Shown one piece after another: positions 26,817 to 35,430 of a stretch of 64,000 nt of DNA; position 1 is the first letter of the stretch; every line of letters starts with the position of its first letter. Position numbers and translations under genes: made by a program. Location of the stretch: NCBI RefSeq assembly GCF_004785935.1, contig NZ_SRRP01000003.1, positions 1-64,000 of the forward strand. Reading direction: 5' to 3'. The stretch is from Streptococcus rubneri. GTDB taxonomy: Bacteria; Bacillota; Bacilli; Lactobacillales; Streptococcaceae. The notes beneath the pieces were generated by a model. It was not told the origin of the DNA, made no database searches, and worked only from the letters and a program-made list of their open reading frames with translations.

Positions 26817-28604
26817 ATGGGGGCATTTGAAATCCGTGAAGATTTTTATTTAAACGGCCAACCCTTTAAGATTTTATCTGGTGCAATTCATTATTTTCGG
26901 ATTGATCGTGAGGATTGGTATCATTCCTTATATAACTTGAAAGCACTAGGTTTTAATACCGTTGAAACCTATGTCCCCTGGAATGCCCATGAGCCTCAAA
27001 AAGGCCACTTCCACTTTGAGGGGAACTTGGATTTGGAGCATTTCATCCAGCTCGCTCAAGAGTTGGGACTCTACGTGATTCTACGTCCCTCGCCTTTTAT
27101 CTGTGCAGAGTGGGAGTTTGGTGGCTTGCCAGCCTGGTTGCTAGAGGAGGATCTCCGGATTCGCTCATCTGATCCAGCCTTTGTTGAAGCTGTTGCTCAT
27201 TATTACGATCATCTTTTATCACGTGTAGCCCAGTACCAATTGGATCACGGTGGACCGATTCTCATGATGCAAATCGAAAATGAGTATGGATCCTATGGTG
27301 AGGACAAAGCCTACCTTCGAGCCATCAGAGACTTGATGGTAGAGCGGGGAATTATCTGTCCCCTCTTTACATCTGACGGGCCCTGGAGAGCCACTCTTCG
27401 TACAGGAACCTTGATAGAGGATGATATCTTCGTGACGGGGAATTTTGGCTCACGAGCTAACTACAATTTCTCTCAAATGAAAGAGTTCTTCGCAGAGCAT
27501 GGTAAAGTGTGGCCACTCATGTGTATGGAGTTTTGGGATGGTTGGTTTAACCGCTGGAAAGAACCCATCATTAAACGGGATCCCAAGGAGCTTGCAGAAG
27601 CTGTTCACGAGGTGTTACAAGAAGGCTCCATCAATCTCTATATGTTTCATGGAGGCACAAACTTTGGCTTTATGAATGGATGCTCCGCCCGTGGGACGAT
27701 GGATTTACCTCAGGTTACTTCTTATGACTACGATGCTTTATTGGATGAGCAGGGAAATCCTACTGCTAAGTATGATGCAGTGAAAGAGATGCTTGCTACC
27801 CATTATCCAGAGTATCCACAGTTCGACCCCTTGGTTAAATCGTGCCTGCCAGAGCAAACTTTAGAAGTCACTCAAAAGACTAGCTTGTTTGGCAACCTAG
27901 AAACGATTGCTCAGGTCACAGAAACACTCTATCCCCAGTCAATGGAAGAGGTAGAACACCCTTTGGGCTATCTGCTCTATGAGACAGAGGTAGAGATGGA
28001 CGCTGATGAGGAACGCTTGCGCGTGATCGATGCCCGTGACCGGGTACAAATCTATGCGAACGATCAGTTACTTGCTACCCAGTACCAAGAAGAAATAGGC
28101 CATGATCTTTTTTTAAACGGAGAAAAGAAAACGGTTACAAACCTCAAGCTCTTGGTTGAAAATATGGGTCGGGTCAACTACGGCCACAAACTCTTAGCAG
28201 ATACCCAGCGAAAAGGAATCCGAACTGGAGTTTGTTTAGATCTTCATTTCAAGCTCAATTGGAAACAATATGCGCTTGATTTCACCCAGCTAGATCGCTT
28301 GGATTTCTCAAAAGAATGGCAAGCAGATCAACCAGCTTTCTATCAATTTGTTTTTCATCTGGATCAGGTTAAGGATACCTTCCTTGACATGACCGGATTT
28401 GGAAAAGGGATCGTCCTTGTCAATGGCCACCATATCGGTCGCTTCTGGGAAGTCGGTCCAACCATCTCTCTCTACGTCCCTCATGGTTTTCTCAAGGATG
28501 GGGAAAATGAAATCCTCGTCTTTGAGACGGAGGGGACTTGGAAGGAGACCTTACAACTCGTTCAAAAACCTACATTCAAAGACGTAAAGGGGGAAAACTT
28601 ATGA
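26817..28604 (+). CDS. bgaC: Beta-galactosidase, GH35
   Basis: A 595-aa family 35 glycoside hydrolase resembling pneumococcal BgaC, which frees terminal beta-1,3-galactose from Gal-GlcNAc glycans. It starts MGAFEIREDFYLNGQPFKIL after a GAAGGAGG site. The acid/base Glu is in QIENEYGSYG (about Glu156) and the nucleophile in CMEFWDGW (about Glu238). There is no signal peptide or LPxTG motif, as in BgaC, which is reported on the cell surface without them. It overlaps the PTS IIB gene by four bases, so hydrolysis and sugar uptake are coupled. Confidence 0.95.
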   Translation: MGAFEIREDFYLNGQPFKILSGAIHYFRIDREDWYHSLYNLKALGFNTVETYVPWNAHEPQKGHFHFEGNLDLEHFIQLAQELGLYVILRPSPFICAEWEFGGLPAWLLEEDLRIRSSDPAFVEAVAHYYDHLLSRVAQYQLDHGGPILMMQIENEYGSYGEDKAYLRAIRDLMVERGIICPLFTSDGPWRATLRTGTLIEDDIFVTGNFGSRANYNFSQMKEFFAEHGKVWPLMCMEFWDGWFNRWKEPIIKRDPKELAEAVHEVLQEGSINLYMFHGGTNFGFMNGCSARGTMDLPQVTSYDYDALLDEQGNPTAKYDAVKEMLATHYPEYPQFDPLVKSCLPEQTLEVTQKTSLFGNLETIAQVTETLYPQSMEEVEHPLGYLLYETEVEMDADEERLRVIDARDRVQIYANDQLLATQYQEEIGHDLFLNGEKKTVTNLKLLVENMGRVNYGHKLLADTQRKGIRTGVCLDLHFKLNWKQYALDFTQLDRLDFSKEWQADQPAFYQFVFHLDQVKDTFLDMTGFGKGIVLVNGHHIGRFWEVGPTISLYVPHGFLKDGENEILVFETEGTWKETLQLVQKPTFKDVKGENL

Positions 28605-29077
28605 CTATTGTAGGATGCCGTATTGACGGTCGTTTAATCCACGGGCAGGTAGCCAATCTCTGGACTGCTAAGCTCAATGTCTCGCGGATCATGGTCATCG
28701 ACGATGAGGTGGCTCAAAATGATCTTGAAAAAAGTGGTTTAAAGCTAGCGACACCACCAGGAGTCAAGCTTAGCATTTTGCCAATCGCTAAGGCTGCTGA
28801 AAATATTTTAGCAGGAAAATATGATAGCCAACGTCTCTTCATCGTAGCACGTAAACCAGATCGCTTCTTGCGCTTGGTAGAAGCAGGTGTACCACTTGAA
28901 ACCTTAAACGTTGGAAACATGTCCCAATCAGATGAGACTCGTTCTATTACTCGCTCCATCAACGTAGTGGATGCGGACGTAGAAGCTTTCCACAAGTTAG
29001 CTGAAAAGGGTGTTAAACTAACAGCTCAAATGGTTCCAAATGATCCAGTCGAAGACTTCTTGAAGTTACTCAAATAG
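28601..29077 (+). CDS. PTS mannose-family IIB subunit
   Basis: A 158-aa IIB protein that passes phosphate from IIA to the incoming sugar. It begins MTIVGCRIDGRLIHGQVANL; the His in RLIHGQV is the phosphorylated residue of mannose-family IIB. GGGGG before the ATG sets the start, which overlaps the bgaC stop. In pneumococcus this system (with the following IIC, IID and IIA genes) is placed with galactose and amino-sugar uptake; the exact substrate here is inferred from bgaC and agaS. Confidence 0.93.
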   Translation: MTIVGCRIDGRLIHGQVANLWTAKLNVSRIMVIDDEVAQNDLEKSGLKLATPPGVKLSILPIAKAAENILAGKYDSQRLFIVARKPDRFLRLVEAGVPLETLNVGNMSQSDETRSITRSINVVDADVEAFHKLAEKGVKLTAQMVPNDPVEDFLKLLK

Positions 29078-29116
29078 TGTATAAAATAAAAAGAAAAATT
29101 TTAGGAGGAAATTGTC

Positions 29117-30022
29117 ATGATACAATGGTGGCAAATTTTACTACTTACTTTGTACTCAGCTTATCAAATCTGTGATGAGCTGACAATCGTTTCATCAGCA
29201 GGCTCACCGGTCTTTGCTGGTTTCATCACCGGTTTGATTATGGGAGATCTCACAACCGGTTTGTTTATCGGTGGTAGCTTGCAATTGTTTGTTCTTGGGG
29301 TAGGAACATTCGGTGGAGCTTCTCGTATTGACGCAACTTCAGGTGCTGTACTTGCAACAGCCTTCTCAGTTGCTCAAGGGATCAAACCAGAATTGGCAAT
29401 CACTACTATTGCCGTTCCGGTAGCAGCTCTTTTGACCTACTTCGATATCCTTGGTCGTATGACCACTACTTTCTTCGCTCACCGTATTGATGCAGCGATC
29501 GAACGCTTTGACTACAAAGGAATCGAACGGAACTACCTTCTTGGAGCGATTCCATGGGCTCTCTCTCGTGCCCTTCCAGTATTCTTCGCCCTTCGATTCG
29601 GTGGAGAATTCGTACAAGGTGTTGTAAATGTTGTTAAAGAATACCAATGGATTGCAGATGGTTTGACACTTGCAGGACGTATGCTTCCAGGTCTTGGATT
29701 TGCTATCTTGCTTCGTTACCTTCCAGTTCGTCGTAACCTTCACTATTTAGCGATGGGATTTGGTTTGACAGCGATGTTAACCGTTCTTTATGCAAATGTT
29801 TCGAGCTTGGGTGGTGCGGTATCAGGCATCATCGCTACTTTACCAAAAGAAGTGGCAGCAAACATTGCCTTTCTCAATGATTTCAAAGGCTTACCAATGA
29901 TCGGTATCACGATCGTCGGTATCTTCTTAGCTGTTGCTCATTTCAAAAACAGCCAAAAAGTAGCTGTGGCAGCACCTTCTACATCATCAGAAAGTGGGGA
30001 AATTGAAGATGACGAATTCTAA
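29117..30022 (+). CDS. PTS mannose-family IIC subunit
   Basis: A 301-aa multi-span membrane protein (IIC), part of the sugar channel together with IID. It starts MIQWWQILLLTLYSAYQICD after GGAGGAAA. Repeated hydrophobic segments and the GLIMGDLTTGLFIGGSLQLF region are typical of the ManY/AgaC type. It ends in an acidic cytoplasmic tail (ESGEIEDDEF) and overlaps the IID gene by 14 bases. Confidence 0.93.
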   Translation: MIQWWQILLLTLYSAYQICDELTIVSSAGSPVFAGFITGLIMGDLTTGLFIGGSLQLFVLGVGTFGGASRIDATSGAVLATAFSVAQGIKPELAITTIAVPVAALLTYFDILGRMTTTFFAHRIDAAIERFDYKGIERNYLLGAIPWALSRALPVFFALRFGGEFVQGVVNVVKEYQWIADGLTLAGRMLPGLGFAILLRYLPVRRNLHYLAMGFGLTAMLTVLYANVSSLGGAVSGIIATLPKEVAANIAFLNDFKGLPMIGITIVGIFLAVAHFKNSQKVAVAAPSTSSESGEIEDDEF

Positions 30023-30833
30023 GAATTATAAACTCACAAAAGAGGATTTTAATCAAATTAACAAACGTAGCTTGTTCACTTTCCAATTAGGTTGGAACTA
30101 TGAACGGATGCAAGCTTCTGGTTACCTGTACATGCTTCTTCCGCAATTGCGTAAGATGTATGGGGATGGCACTCCTGAATTGAAAGAAATGATGAAAGTT
30201 CATACTCAATTCTTCAATACTTCACCATTCTTCCATACTATTATCGCTGGTTTTGACCTTGCCATGGAAGAAAAAGATGGCGTTCAGTCTAAAGATGGGG
30301 TCAACGGGATTAAGACAGGTTTGATGGGACCGTTCGCTCCTCTTGGAGATACCATCTTTGGTTCATTGGTTCCTGCAATTATGGGATCTATCGCTGCAAC
30401 AATGGCGATTGCTGGTCAACCTTGGGGAATCTTCCTTTGGATCGCAGTAGCTGTTGCTTACGATATCTTCCGTTGGAAACAGTTAGAGTTTGCCTATAAA
30501 GAAGGAACAAACTTGATCAACAACATGCAAAGCACCTTGACTGCTTTGATTGAAGCAGCTTCAGTCCTTGGGGTCTTCATGATGGGAGCTTTGGTTGCAA
30601 CCATGATCAACTTCGAGATTTCTTATAAGTTGCCAATCGGTGAAAAGATGATCGACTTCCAAGACATCTTGAATACTATCTTCCCTCGCTTGCTTCCAGC
30701 AATCTTTACAGGATTCATCTTCTGGTTGCTTGGTAAGAAAGGTATGAACTCAACGAAAGTTATCGGAATCATTATCGTTCTTGCGATTGCACTCTCTGCA
30801 TTTGGACATTTTGTCCTTGGTATGGGACAATAA
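30009..30833 (+). CDS. PTS mannose-family IID subunit
   Basis: A 274-aa IID protein. The start MTNSKNYKLTKEDFNQINKR is set by GGGGA at 29996-30000; a GTG five codons upstream is less likely. It has the family stretch LGWNYERMQASGYLYMLLPQ near the N-terminus, GLMGPFAPLGDTIFGSLVP, and C-terminal spans. It overlaps IIC, as expected for proteins that form one membrane complex. Confidence 0.93.
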   Translation: MTNSKNYKLTKEDFNQINKRSLFTFQLGWNYERMQASGYLYMLLPQLRKMYGDGTPELKEMMKVHTQFFNTSPFFHTIIAGFDLAMEEKDGVQSKDGVNGIKTGLMGPFAPLGDTIFGSLVPAIMGSIAATMAIAGQPWGIFLWIAVAVAYDIFRWKQLEFAYKEGTNLINNMQSTLTALIEAASVLGVFMMGALVATMINFEISYKLPIGEKMIDFQDILNTIFPRLLPAIFTGFIFWLLGKKGMNSTKVIGIIIVLAIALSAFGHFVLGMGQ

Positions 30834-30866
30834 TTCCCAACTGAGAGCAGAGTGTGAGGGAGAATA

Positions 30867-31271
30867 ATGAGTAAACACCTAGTATTGGTTAGCCATGGTC
30901 GCTTTTGTGAAGAGCTCAAAGCCAGCACAGAAATGATTATGGGACCACAAGAGAACATTCACACCGTGGCCCTCTTGCCAGAGGATGGACCAGAAGAGTT
31001 TACAGCTAAGTTTGAAGCCTGTGTTGCAGACTTTGATGACTATATCGTCTTCGCAGATCTTTTAGGAGGGACTCCTTGTAACGCAGTTAGTCGCCTGATT
31101 CTTGAAGGACGCGCGATTGACCTCTACGCAGGGATGAACTTGCCAATGGTGATTGAATTTATTAACCATAGCCTTGTCGGTGGAGAAGAGAACTATCCAG
31201 AACGTGCACGTGAAAGTGTCGTGAAGGTTAACAATCTTCTATCTAGCTTTGATGACGACGAGGACGAATAA
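30867..31271 (+). CDS. PTS mannose-family IIA subunit
   Basis: A 134-aa IIA protein; His10 in HLVLVSHGRFCEEL is the site phosphorylated by HPr. The DLLGGTPCNAVSRL motif of ManX-type IIA domains is present. The tail is acidic (FDDDEDE). IIA and IIB are separate chains here, unlike E. coli ManX. It closes the transporter part of the operon. Confidence 0.93.
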   Translation: MSKHLVLVSHGRFCEELKASTEMIMGPQENIHTVALLPEDGPEEFTAKFEACVADFDDYIVFADLLGGTPCNAVSRLILEGRAIDLYAGMNLPMVIEFINHSLVGGEENYPERARESVVKVNNLLSSFDDDEDE

Positions 31272-31308
31272 GATGCAGTAGCGTAAAAAACGCTTGACCA
31301 TTTGGAAT

Positions 31309-31334
31309 GAGGCTGGGACGATTGTCTCAGCCTC
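31309..31334. repeat. GAGGCTGGGAC hairpin between PTS IIA and agaS
   Basis: GAGGCTGGGAC, gatt, GTCTCAGCCTC. It is nearly the same stem as at 25608-25635. It has no T run, so it may act as an mRNA-processing or stabilising stem, or be only a dispersed repeat. Confidence 0.6.
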
Positions 31335-31378
31335 TTACCGCTTGCAAAGCGGTCACTAAAAAAGAAAAGAGGATAAGC

Positions 31379-32542
31379 ATGCTAGACTATACAAGAGAAC
31401 AATTACTTGAACTAGGAGCAGAAATCACAACTCGCGAAATCTACCAACAACCGGAAGTCTGGAAAGAAACCTATCGTCTTTATCAAGAGAAAGAAAAAGA
31501 AATCAAAGAGTTTTTAGAGACCATCGGAAAGCGTCATGGCTACATCAAGGTCATCTTGACAGGTGCGGGAACTTCAGCTTATGTTGGGGATACCTTGGTA
31601 CCTTACTTACAAGAAGTACATGATGAACGGCATTGGAATTTCCAATCGATTGCGACGACCGATATCGTAGCGCATCCGCAAACCTATCTCAAAAAAAAAG
31701 TAGCGACTGTCTTGGTTTCCTTTGCACGAAGTGGCAACTCACCTGAAAGTGTCGCGACAGTTGAGTTGGCTCAACAATTGGTGGAGGATCTCTATCAAAT
31801 CACCATTACCTGTGCGGAAGAAGGGAAGCTGGCCCAGCAGGCTCACGGAGATGAGCGCAATCTCTTGCTCTTGCAACCAAAAGAAACCAATGATGCCGGC
31901 TTCGCCATGACTTCTAGCTTTACCTCTATGCTCTTGACAGCCCTCTTGGTCTTTGACCCAAGCAAGGAAGAAACCAAAGAAAAACGGGTAGAAGAATTGA
32001 TTCATCTGTCAGAGCGGGTCTTGGAGAAAGACCGCGAGGTCAAGGAAGTTGTAGATTTAGATTTCGAGCGCGTCATCTATCTAGGAGCAGGACCTTTCTT
32101 TGGGCTAGCTCATGAAGCTCAGCTCAAGATTTTAGAGTTAACTGCCGGTAAAATCGCGACCATGTACGAGAGTCCTGTCGGCTTCCGTCACGGTCCAAAA
32201 TCCCTCATCAATGATCAGACCCTAGTCTTGGTCTTTGGCTCCATTGATCCTTACACGTGTCAGTATGATCTAGATTTGGTCGGAGAAGTAGCCGGAGATC
32301 AGATTGCCCGTCAGGTCGTTCTCTTGACGGACCAAGTTGCTGGTATTGAGCATGTACGTGAAGTTTTGGTAGAAGCTTCTGCAGACTCACTAGATATCTA
32401 CCGTGCTTTCCCATACATTATCTATGGTCAATTGATTTCTCTCTTGACTTCGCTCAAGGTTCAAAATCGCCCAGACACGCCATCACCAACTGGAACGGTG
32501 AACCGTGTTGTACAAGGAGTGGTGATTCACCCTTTTCACTAG
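31379..32542 (+). CDS. agaS: AgaS-type SIS-domain sugar-phosphate isomerase/deaminase
   Basis: A 387-aa protein with two sugar isomerase (SIS) domains: GAGTSAYVGDTLVPY and SFARSGNSPESVA in the first, and GAGPFFGLAHEAQLK with GFRHGPKSLI in the second. AgaS-family enzymes deaminate or isomerise galactosamine-6-phosphate or related sugars. The start MLDYTREQLLELGAEI follows AGAGGA (31368-31373); the frame extends upstream through the hairpin and is not used. Its place behind the PTS genes suggests it acts on an imported amino sugar. Confidence 0.9.
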   Translation: MLDYTREQLLELGAEITTREIYQQPEVWKETYRLYQEKEKEIKEFLETIGKRHGYIKVILTGAGTSAYVGDTLVPYLQEVHDERHWNFQSIATTDIVAHPQTYLKKKVATVLVSFARSGNSPESVATVELAQQLVEDLYQITITCAEEGKLAQQAHGDERNLLLLQPKETNDAGFAMTSSFTSMLLTALLVFDPSKEETKEKRVEELIHLSERVLEKDREVKEVVDLDFERVIYLGAGPFFGLAHEAQLKILELTAGKIATMYESPVGFRHGPKSLINDQTLVLVFGSIDPYTCQYDLDLVGEVAGDQIARQVVLLTDQVAGIEHVREVLVEASADSLDIYRAFPYIIYGQLISLLTSLKVQNRPDTPSPTGTVNRVVQGVVIHPFH

Positions 32543-32569
32543 AATGAACGTTGTTGGAGGAGACAACTT

Positions 32570-33610
32570 GTGAAACACTATCAAAAATATCTATTTGGTC
32601 AATTGGAGGGCCAAGATGTAAAAGCTTATCGTCTCGAAAATGGCCTAGGTTATCAATTGTCTGTCATGACCTATGGGGCGACGATCTTAGAGTATGTGAC
32701 ACCAGACAAACAGGATCAATTCGCTAATATTGTATTGGGTTTTGACAATTTTGATGCCTATGTCGGCAATAGCCCTAAGTATGGGGCTAGCATTGGCCCA
32801 GTCGCGGGCCGGATTGCAGGGGCCAGCTTTGAGCTCAATGGTCAAACCTATCACTTGGAAGCCAATAATGGAGCCAACTGCAATCACAGTGGATCGACTG
32901 GCTGGGACAGCGCCTTGTTTAGCGTGGAGTCTGTAACGGACCAAGAGATCACTCTTTACACAGAGCGTGCAGATGGCACCGGTGGTTTCCCTGGAAATCT
33001 TAAGATCTGGGTGACCTATAGTTTGACTGAAGTAGGGGAGCTGGAAATCAGCTACCGGGTGGAAACGGACCAAGACACCTTGGTCAATCCGACCAATCAC
33101 AGCTATTTTAACCTATCTGGAAACTTCACCCAGCCGATTAATGACCATGTCTTTCAAATCAACCATCAAGGGCTCTACCCTATCCATCCCGATGGTGTCC
33201 CTCTTCACACCGTGGATAGAGAAAGTCCGATCGCTCAGCATCTCTACCAAGCCATGCTTTTAGAGGATCTCTTTAAGGATGCTGATCCGCAAATCCGCCT
33301 GGTAGAAGGTTTGGATCATCCTTTTGCTCTTCCAGAAGGGCATAAAAATGCAGGCTTTTTCTACCATCAGCCGTCTGGACGCTTTTTGACCTTCAAGTCA
33401 GAAGCTCCAGCCTTGGTGGTGTATTCAGCTAACTTTGTGGATGATACTGTTTATATTGAAGGCAAACCAATGGTTCAGCACAATGGTCTGGCCTTAGAAT
33501 TCCAAACCGTACCAGATGCCATTCACAGTGATCAAGCTGAAAAGGTCATCCTGAGAGCAGGGCAAGTCTTCACCAGCAAGACTAGCTACCATGCCATCGC
33601 TAAGAAATAA
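32570..33610 (+). CDS. galM: Aldose 1-epimerase (galactose mutarotase)
   Basis: A 346-aa galactose mutarotase that interconverts alpha and beta galactose before the Leloir pathway. The start codon is GTG after GGAGGAG. Catalytic His is in NPTNHSYFNLSG, and the C-terminal Glu region is NGLALEFQTVPDA. It is the last gene of the bgaC operon and fits the handling of beta-galactose released by BgaC. Confidence 0.94.
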   Translation: MKHYQKYLFGQLEGQDVKAYRLENGLGYQLSVMTYGATILEYVTPDKQDQFANIVLGFDNFDAYVGNSPKYGASIGPVAGRIAGASFELNGQTYHLEANNGANCNHSGSTGWDSALFSVESVTDQEITLYTERADGTGGFPGNLKIWVTYSLTEVGELEISYRVETDQDTLVNPTNHSYFNLSGNFTQPINDHVFQINHQGLYPIHPDGVPLHTVDRESPIAQHLYQAMLLEDLFKDADPQIRLVEGLDHPFALPEGHKNAGFFYHQPSGRFLTFKSEAPALVVYSANFVDDTVYIEGKPMVQHNGLALEFQTVPDAIHSDQAEKVILRAGQVFTSKTSYHAIAKK

Positions 33611-33614
33611 TGAG

Positions 33615-33672
33615 GAAAGGGGTGGCCCGAGCAAGGATGTAGCATCCATGTTTGAGGACACCTCTTTATGGT
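33615..33672 (+). other. Hairpin after galM
   Basis: AAAGGGGTG and CACCTCTTT can pair around an inner GGATG-tag-CATCC stem. There is no T run, so termination here is uncertain. Confidence 0.45.
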
Positions 33673-33702
33673 CGAAAAAAGTTTTTAAAGATTTAAAAAT
33701 AC

Positions 33703-33735
33703 TATAAGAAAACTTTAAGAGTCCCGTCGTATACT
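33703..33735 (+). promoter_or_regulatory. CiaR-type promoter of the small RNA
   Basis: TATAAG (33703-33708), five bases, TTTAAG (33714-33719), ten bases, then TATACT (33730-33735). This is the layout of CiaR-activated promoters (TTTAAG-N5-TTTAAG about 10 bases before the -10), with one mismatch in the first half-site. Confidence 0.8.
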
Positions 33736-33741
33736 AATACC

Positions 33742-33836
33742 ATCATCAAAGACCTCCTAACTTTGAATGATAAAACTCCTAAAACTTTTTCATAATAATC
33801 TCCCTATAAGAGCCACCAAAACCGGTGGCTTTTTTT
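33742..33836 (+). ncRNA. csRNA-like small RNA (CiaR-dependent)
   Basis: About 95 nt from the predicted start to the terminator AGCCACC/GGTGGCT with seven Ts (33811-33836). The 5' hairpin (ATCATCAAAG with CTTTGAATGAT, about 33750-33780) shows ACCTCCTAA in its loop, and a second ACTCCTAAAA is single-stranded after it. Both are complementary to ribosome binding sites. Size, promoter and two anti-Shine-Dalgarno patches match the csRNA family of streptococci, which lower translation of targets such as comC in pneumococcus. No ORF is present. Confidence 0.8.
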
Positions 33837-33840
33837 ATGG

Positions 33841-34068
33841 GAGTGAGACAGAACAATTTTTTAAAATTTCTTCGCTTCCTTATTTTTTGGCTTAGGTTGA
33901 AAAGGTTCCCCAAAACTTTTCAATTGTCTCACCCCCGCATAGATCAAACAGTCTGGGAGACTGTTTGAGGTTGCGGATATAGGAAACCTCGTTTCCTCAT
34001 TAGTAGGTAATCTTTGGAGATATAAGAGCGAACAAAGATACCAATCAACCACTGCGTTATGTAATTAT
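33841..34068. repeat. Hairpin-rich intergenic repeat upstream of ruvB
   Basis: GAGTGAGAC and GTCTCACCC bound a stretch of about 90 bases. A perfect 11-bp hairpin TCAAACAGTCT-ggg-AGACTGTTTGA lies at 33944-33968 and AGGAAAC/GTTTCCT follows. Read on the minus strand, the part ending ACGCAGTGGTTGA near 34050 matches a segment of the purB-bgaR gap (about 25658), so this is a second copy, in reverse orientation, of a degenerate repeat family. Confidence 0.55.
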
Positions 34069-34112
34069 TACTAAACCTATTTCATCTAACCAAGCCTGAT
34101 AGGGACGCAGAC

Positions 34113-34320
34113 AAACTTAGGTACGTTGACGCAGTTCGAACGGTAGTGAGAACTACGATTCTTATTTTTACGAGCATCAGCGAGTTTAGGTACGTTGACG
34201 CAATTCGAACGTTAGTGAGGACTACGATCTTTAAAAAAATTAATGAGGTGAGCTCAGAGAGTTCAACCGAATTTAGAGATAGTGATGCAGTTTGAGCGAA
34301 GCGAAAAACTACGTTTCTTA
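34113..34320 (+). repeat. Three direct repeats of about 50 bp upstream of ruvB
   Basis: Units start near 34113, 34182 and 34270. The first two share TTAGGTACGTTGACGCA, then a stem-loop (AGTTC/GAACT and AATTC/GGACT) with loop GAACGnTAGTGAG, then ACTACGAT. The third is diverged but keeps GATGCAGTTT/AAAACTACG with loop GAGCGAAGCG. Stem changes in the third copy keep pairing. The loop motif also occurs in the purD-purE gap. Confidence 0.7.
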
Positions 34321-34409
34321 AAAAGAAACTCGGTTCCGAACACCCAACAATGAATAACTAGTGATATAAAACGAGATATGATTTTAAATCAACAGGAGGC
34401 ATTATTTTT

Positions 34410-34418
34410 TGCTATAAT
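34410..34418 (+). promoter_or_regulatory. Extended -10 promoter of ruvB
   Basis: TGCTATAAT is an extended -10. The ruvB ATG at 34426 lies only seven bases after it, about where transcription would start, so this mRNA would be leaderless. Confidence 0.65.
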
Positions 34419-34425
34419 AGACTGT

Positions 34426-35424
34426 ATGAGTAGAATTTTAGACAATGAAATTATGGGCGACGAAGAGGCTGTTGAACGGACTTTACGCCCGCAATATTTA
34501 CATGAATATATCGGTCAAGATAAGGTCAAGGACCAGCTGAAAATCTTTATTGAAGCGGCTAAGCTTCGAGATGAAGCACTGGATCATGTCCTTCTTTTTG
34601 GACCTCCGGGGCTGGGGAAAACAACCATGGCCTTTGTGATTGCCAATGAGCTGGGTGTTAATCTCAAGCAGACTTCAGGTCCTGTTATTGAAAAGGCTGG
34701 TGACTTGGTGGCTATCCTCAACGACCTAGAGCCGGGGGATGTTCTCTTTATCGATGAGATTCACCGCCTTCCTATGTCAGTCGAAGAAGTGCTCTACAGC
34801 GCCATGGAAGATTTTTACATCGACATTATGATTGGAGCCGGAGAGACTAGCCGGAGTGTCCATCTGGATCTCCCTCCCTTTACCTTGATTGGAGCGACGA
34901 CTCGAGCGGGTATGTTGTCCAATCCCTTGCGCGCTCGCTTTGGGATTACGGGTCATATGGAATACTATGAGCAGGATGATTTGACGGAGATTATCGAGCG
35001 GACAGCTGACATCTTTGAGATGGAGATTACCCACGAGGCCGCTGAAGAGCTTTCTCTTCGTAGCCGAGGGACCCCTCGAATCGCTAACCGCTTGCTCAAG
35101 CGAGTACGTGATTTTGCCCAGATTATGGGCGATGGCTTGATTGACGACACCATTACTGACAAGGCCCTCTCTATGCTGGATGTGGACCATGAAGGATTGG
35201 ACTATGTCGATCAAAAGATCCTGCGCACTATGATTGAGATGTACGGAGGAGGCCCAGTTGGGCTTGGGACCCTATCGGTCAATATTGCTGAAGAGAGGGA
35301 GACAGTAGAAGATATGTATGAGCCTTACTTGATTCAAAAAGGCTTTATCATGCGGACCCGGACAGGGCGCGTGGCGACCCGTAAGGCTTATGAACACCTG
35401 GGCTATCCCTACAATGGAGACTAA
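34426..35424 (+). CDS. ruvB: Holliday junction branch migration helicase RuvB
   Basis: A 332-aa AAA+ motor that drives branch migration with RuvA. Walker A is [10 protein letters not shown], Walker B FIDEIHR, sensor 1 [10 protein letters not shown], and the C-terminal winged helix has [17 protein letters not shown]. The start [20 protein letters not shown] matches family length (332 aa), but no ribosome site precedes it and the -10 is seven bases away. The frame is open 16 codons further upstream to an ATG at 34378, which has only a weak site and lies before the promoter. Confidence 0.95.
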   Translation: MSRILDNEIMGDEEAVERTLRPQYLHEYIGQDKVKDQLKIFIEAAKLRDEALDHVLLFGPPGLGKTTMAFVIANELGVNLKQTSGPVIEKAGDLVAILNDLEPGDVLFIDEIHRLPMSVEEVLYSAMEDFYIDIMIGAGETSRSVHLDLPPFTLIGATTRAGMLSNPLRARFGITGHMEYYEQDDLTEIIERTADIFEMEITHEAAEELSLRSRGTPRIANRLLKRVRDFAQIMGDGLIDDTITDKALSMLDVDHEGLDYVDQKILRTMIEMYGGGPVGLGTLSVNIAEERETVEDMYEPYLIQKGFIMRTRTGRVATRKAYEHLGYPYNGD

Positions 35425-35430
35425 AAGAAG

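Noticed and set aside
33861-34052. 63-aa ORF on the minus strand
   Set aside because: It falls in a hairpin-rich repeat and has no ribosome site; the translation has no family feature.
34113-34320. Possible CRISPR array
   Set aside because: Only three units, diverged and with changing stems, no uniform spacers and no cas genes.
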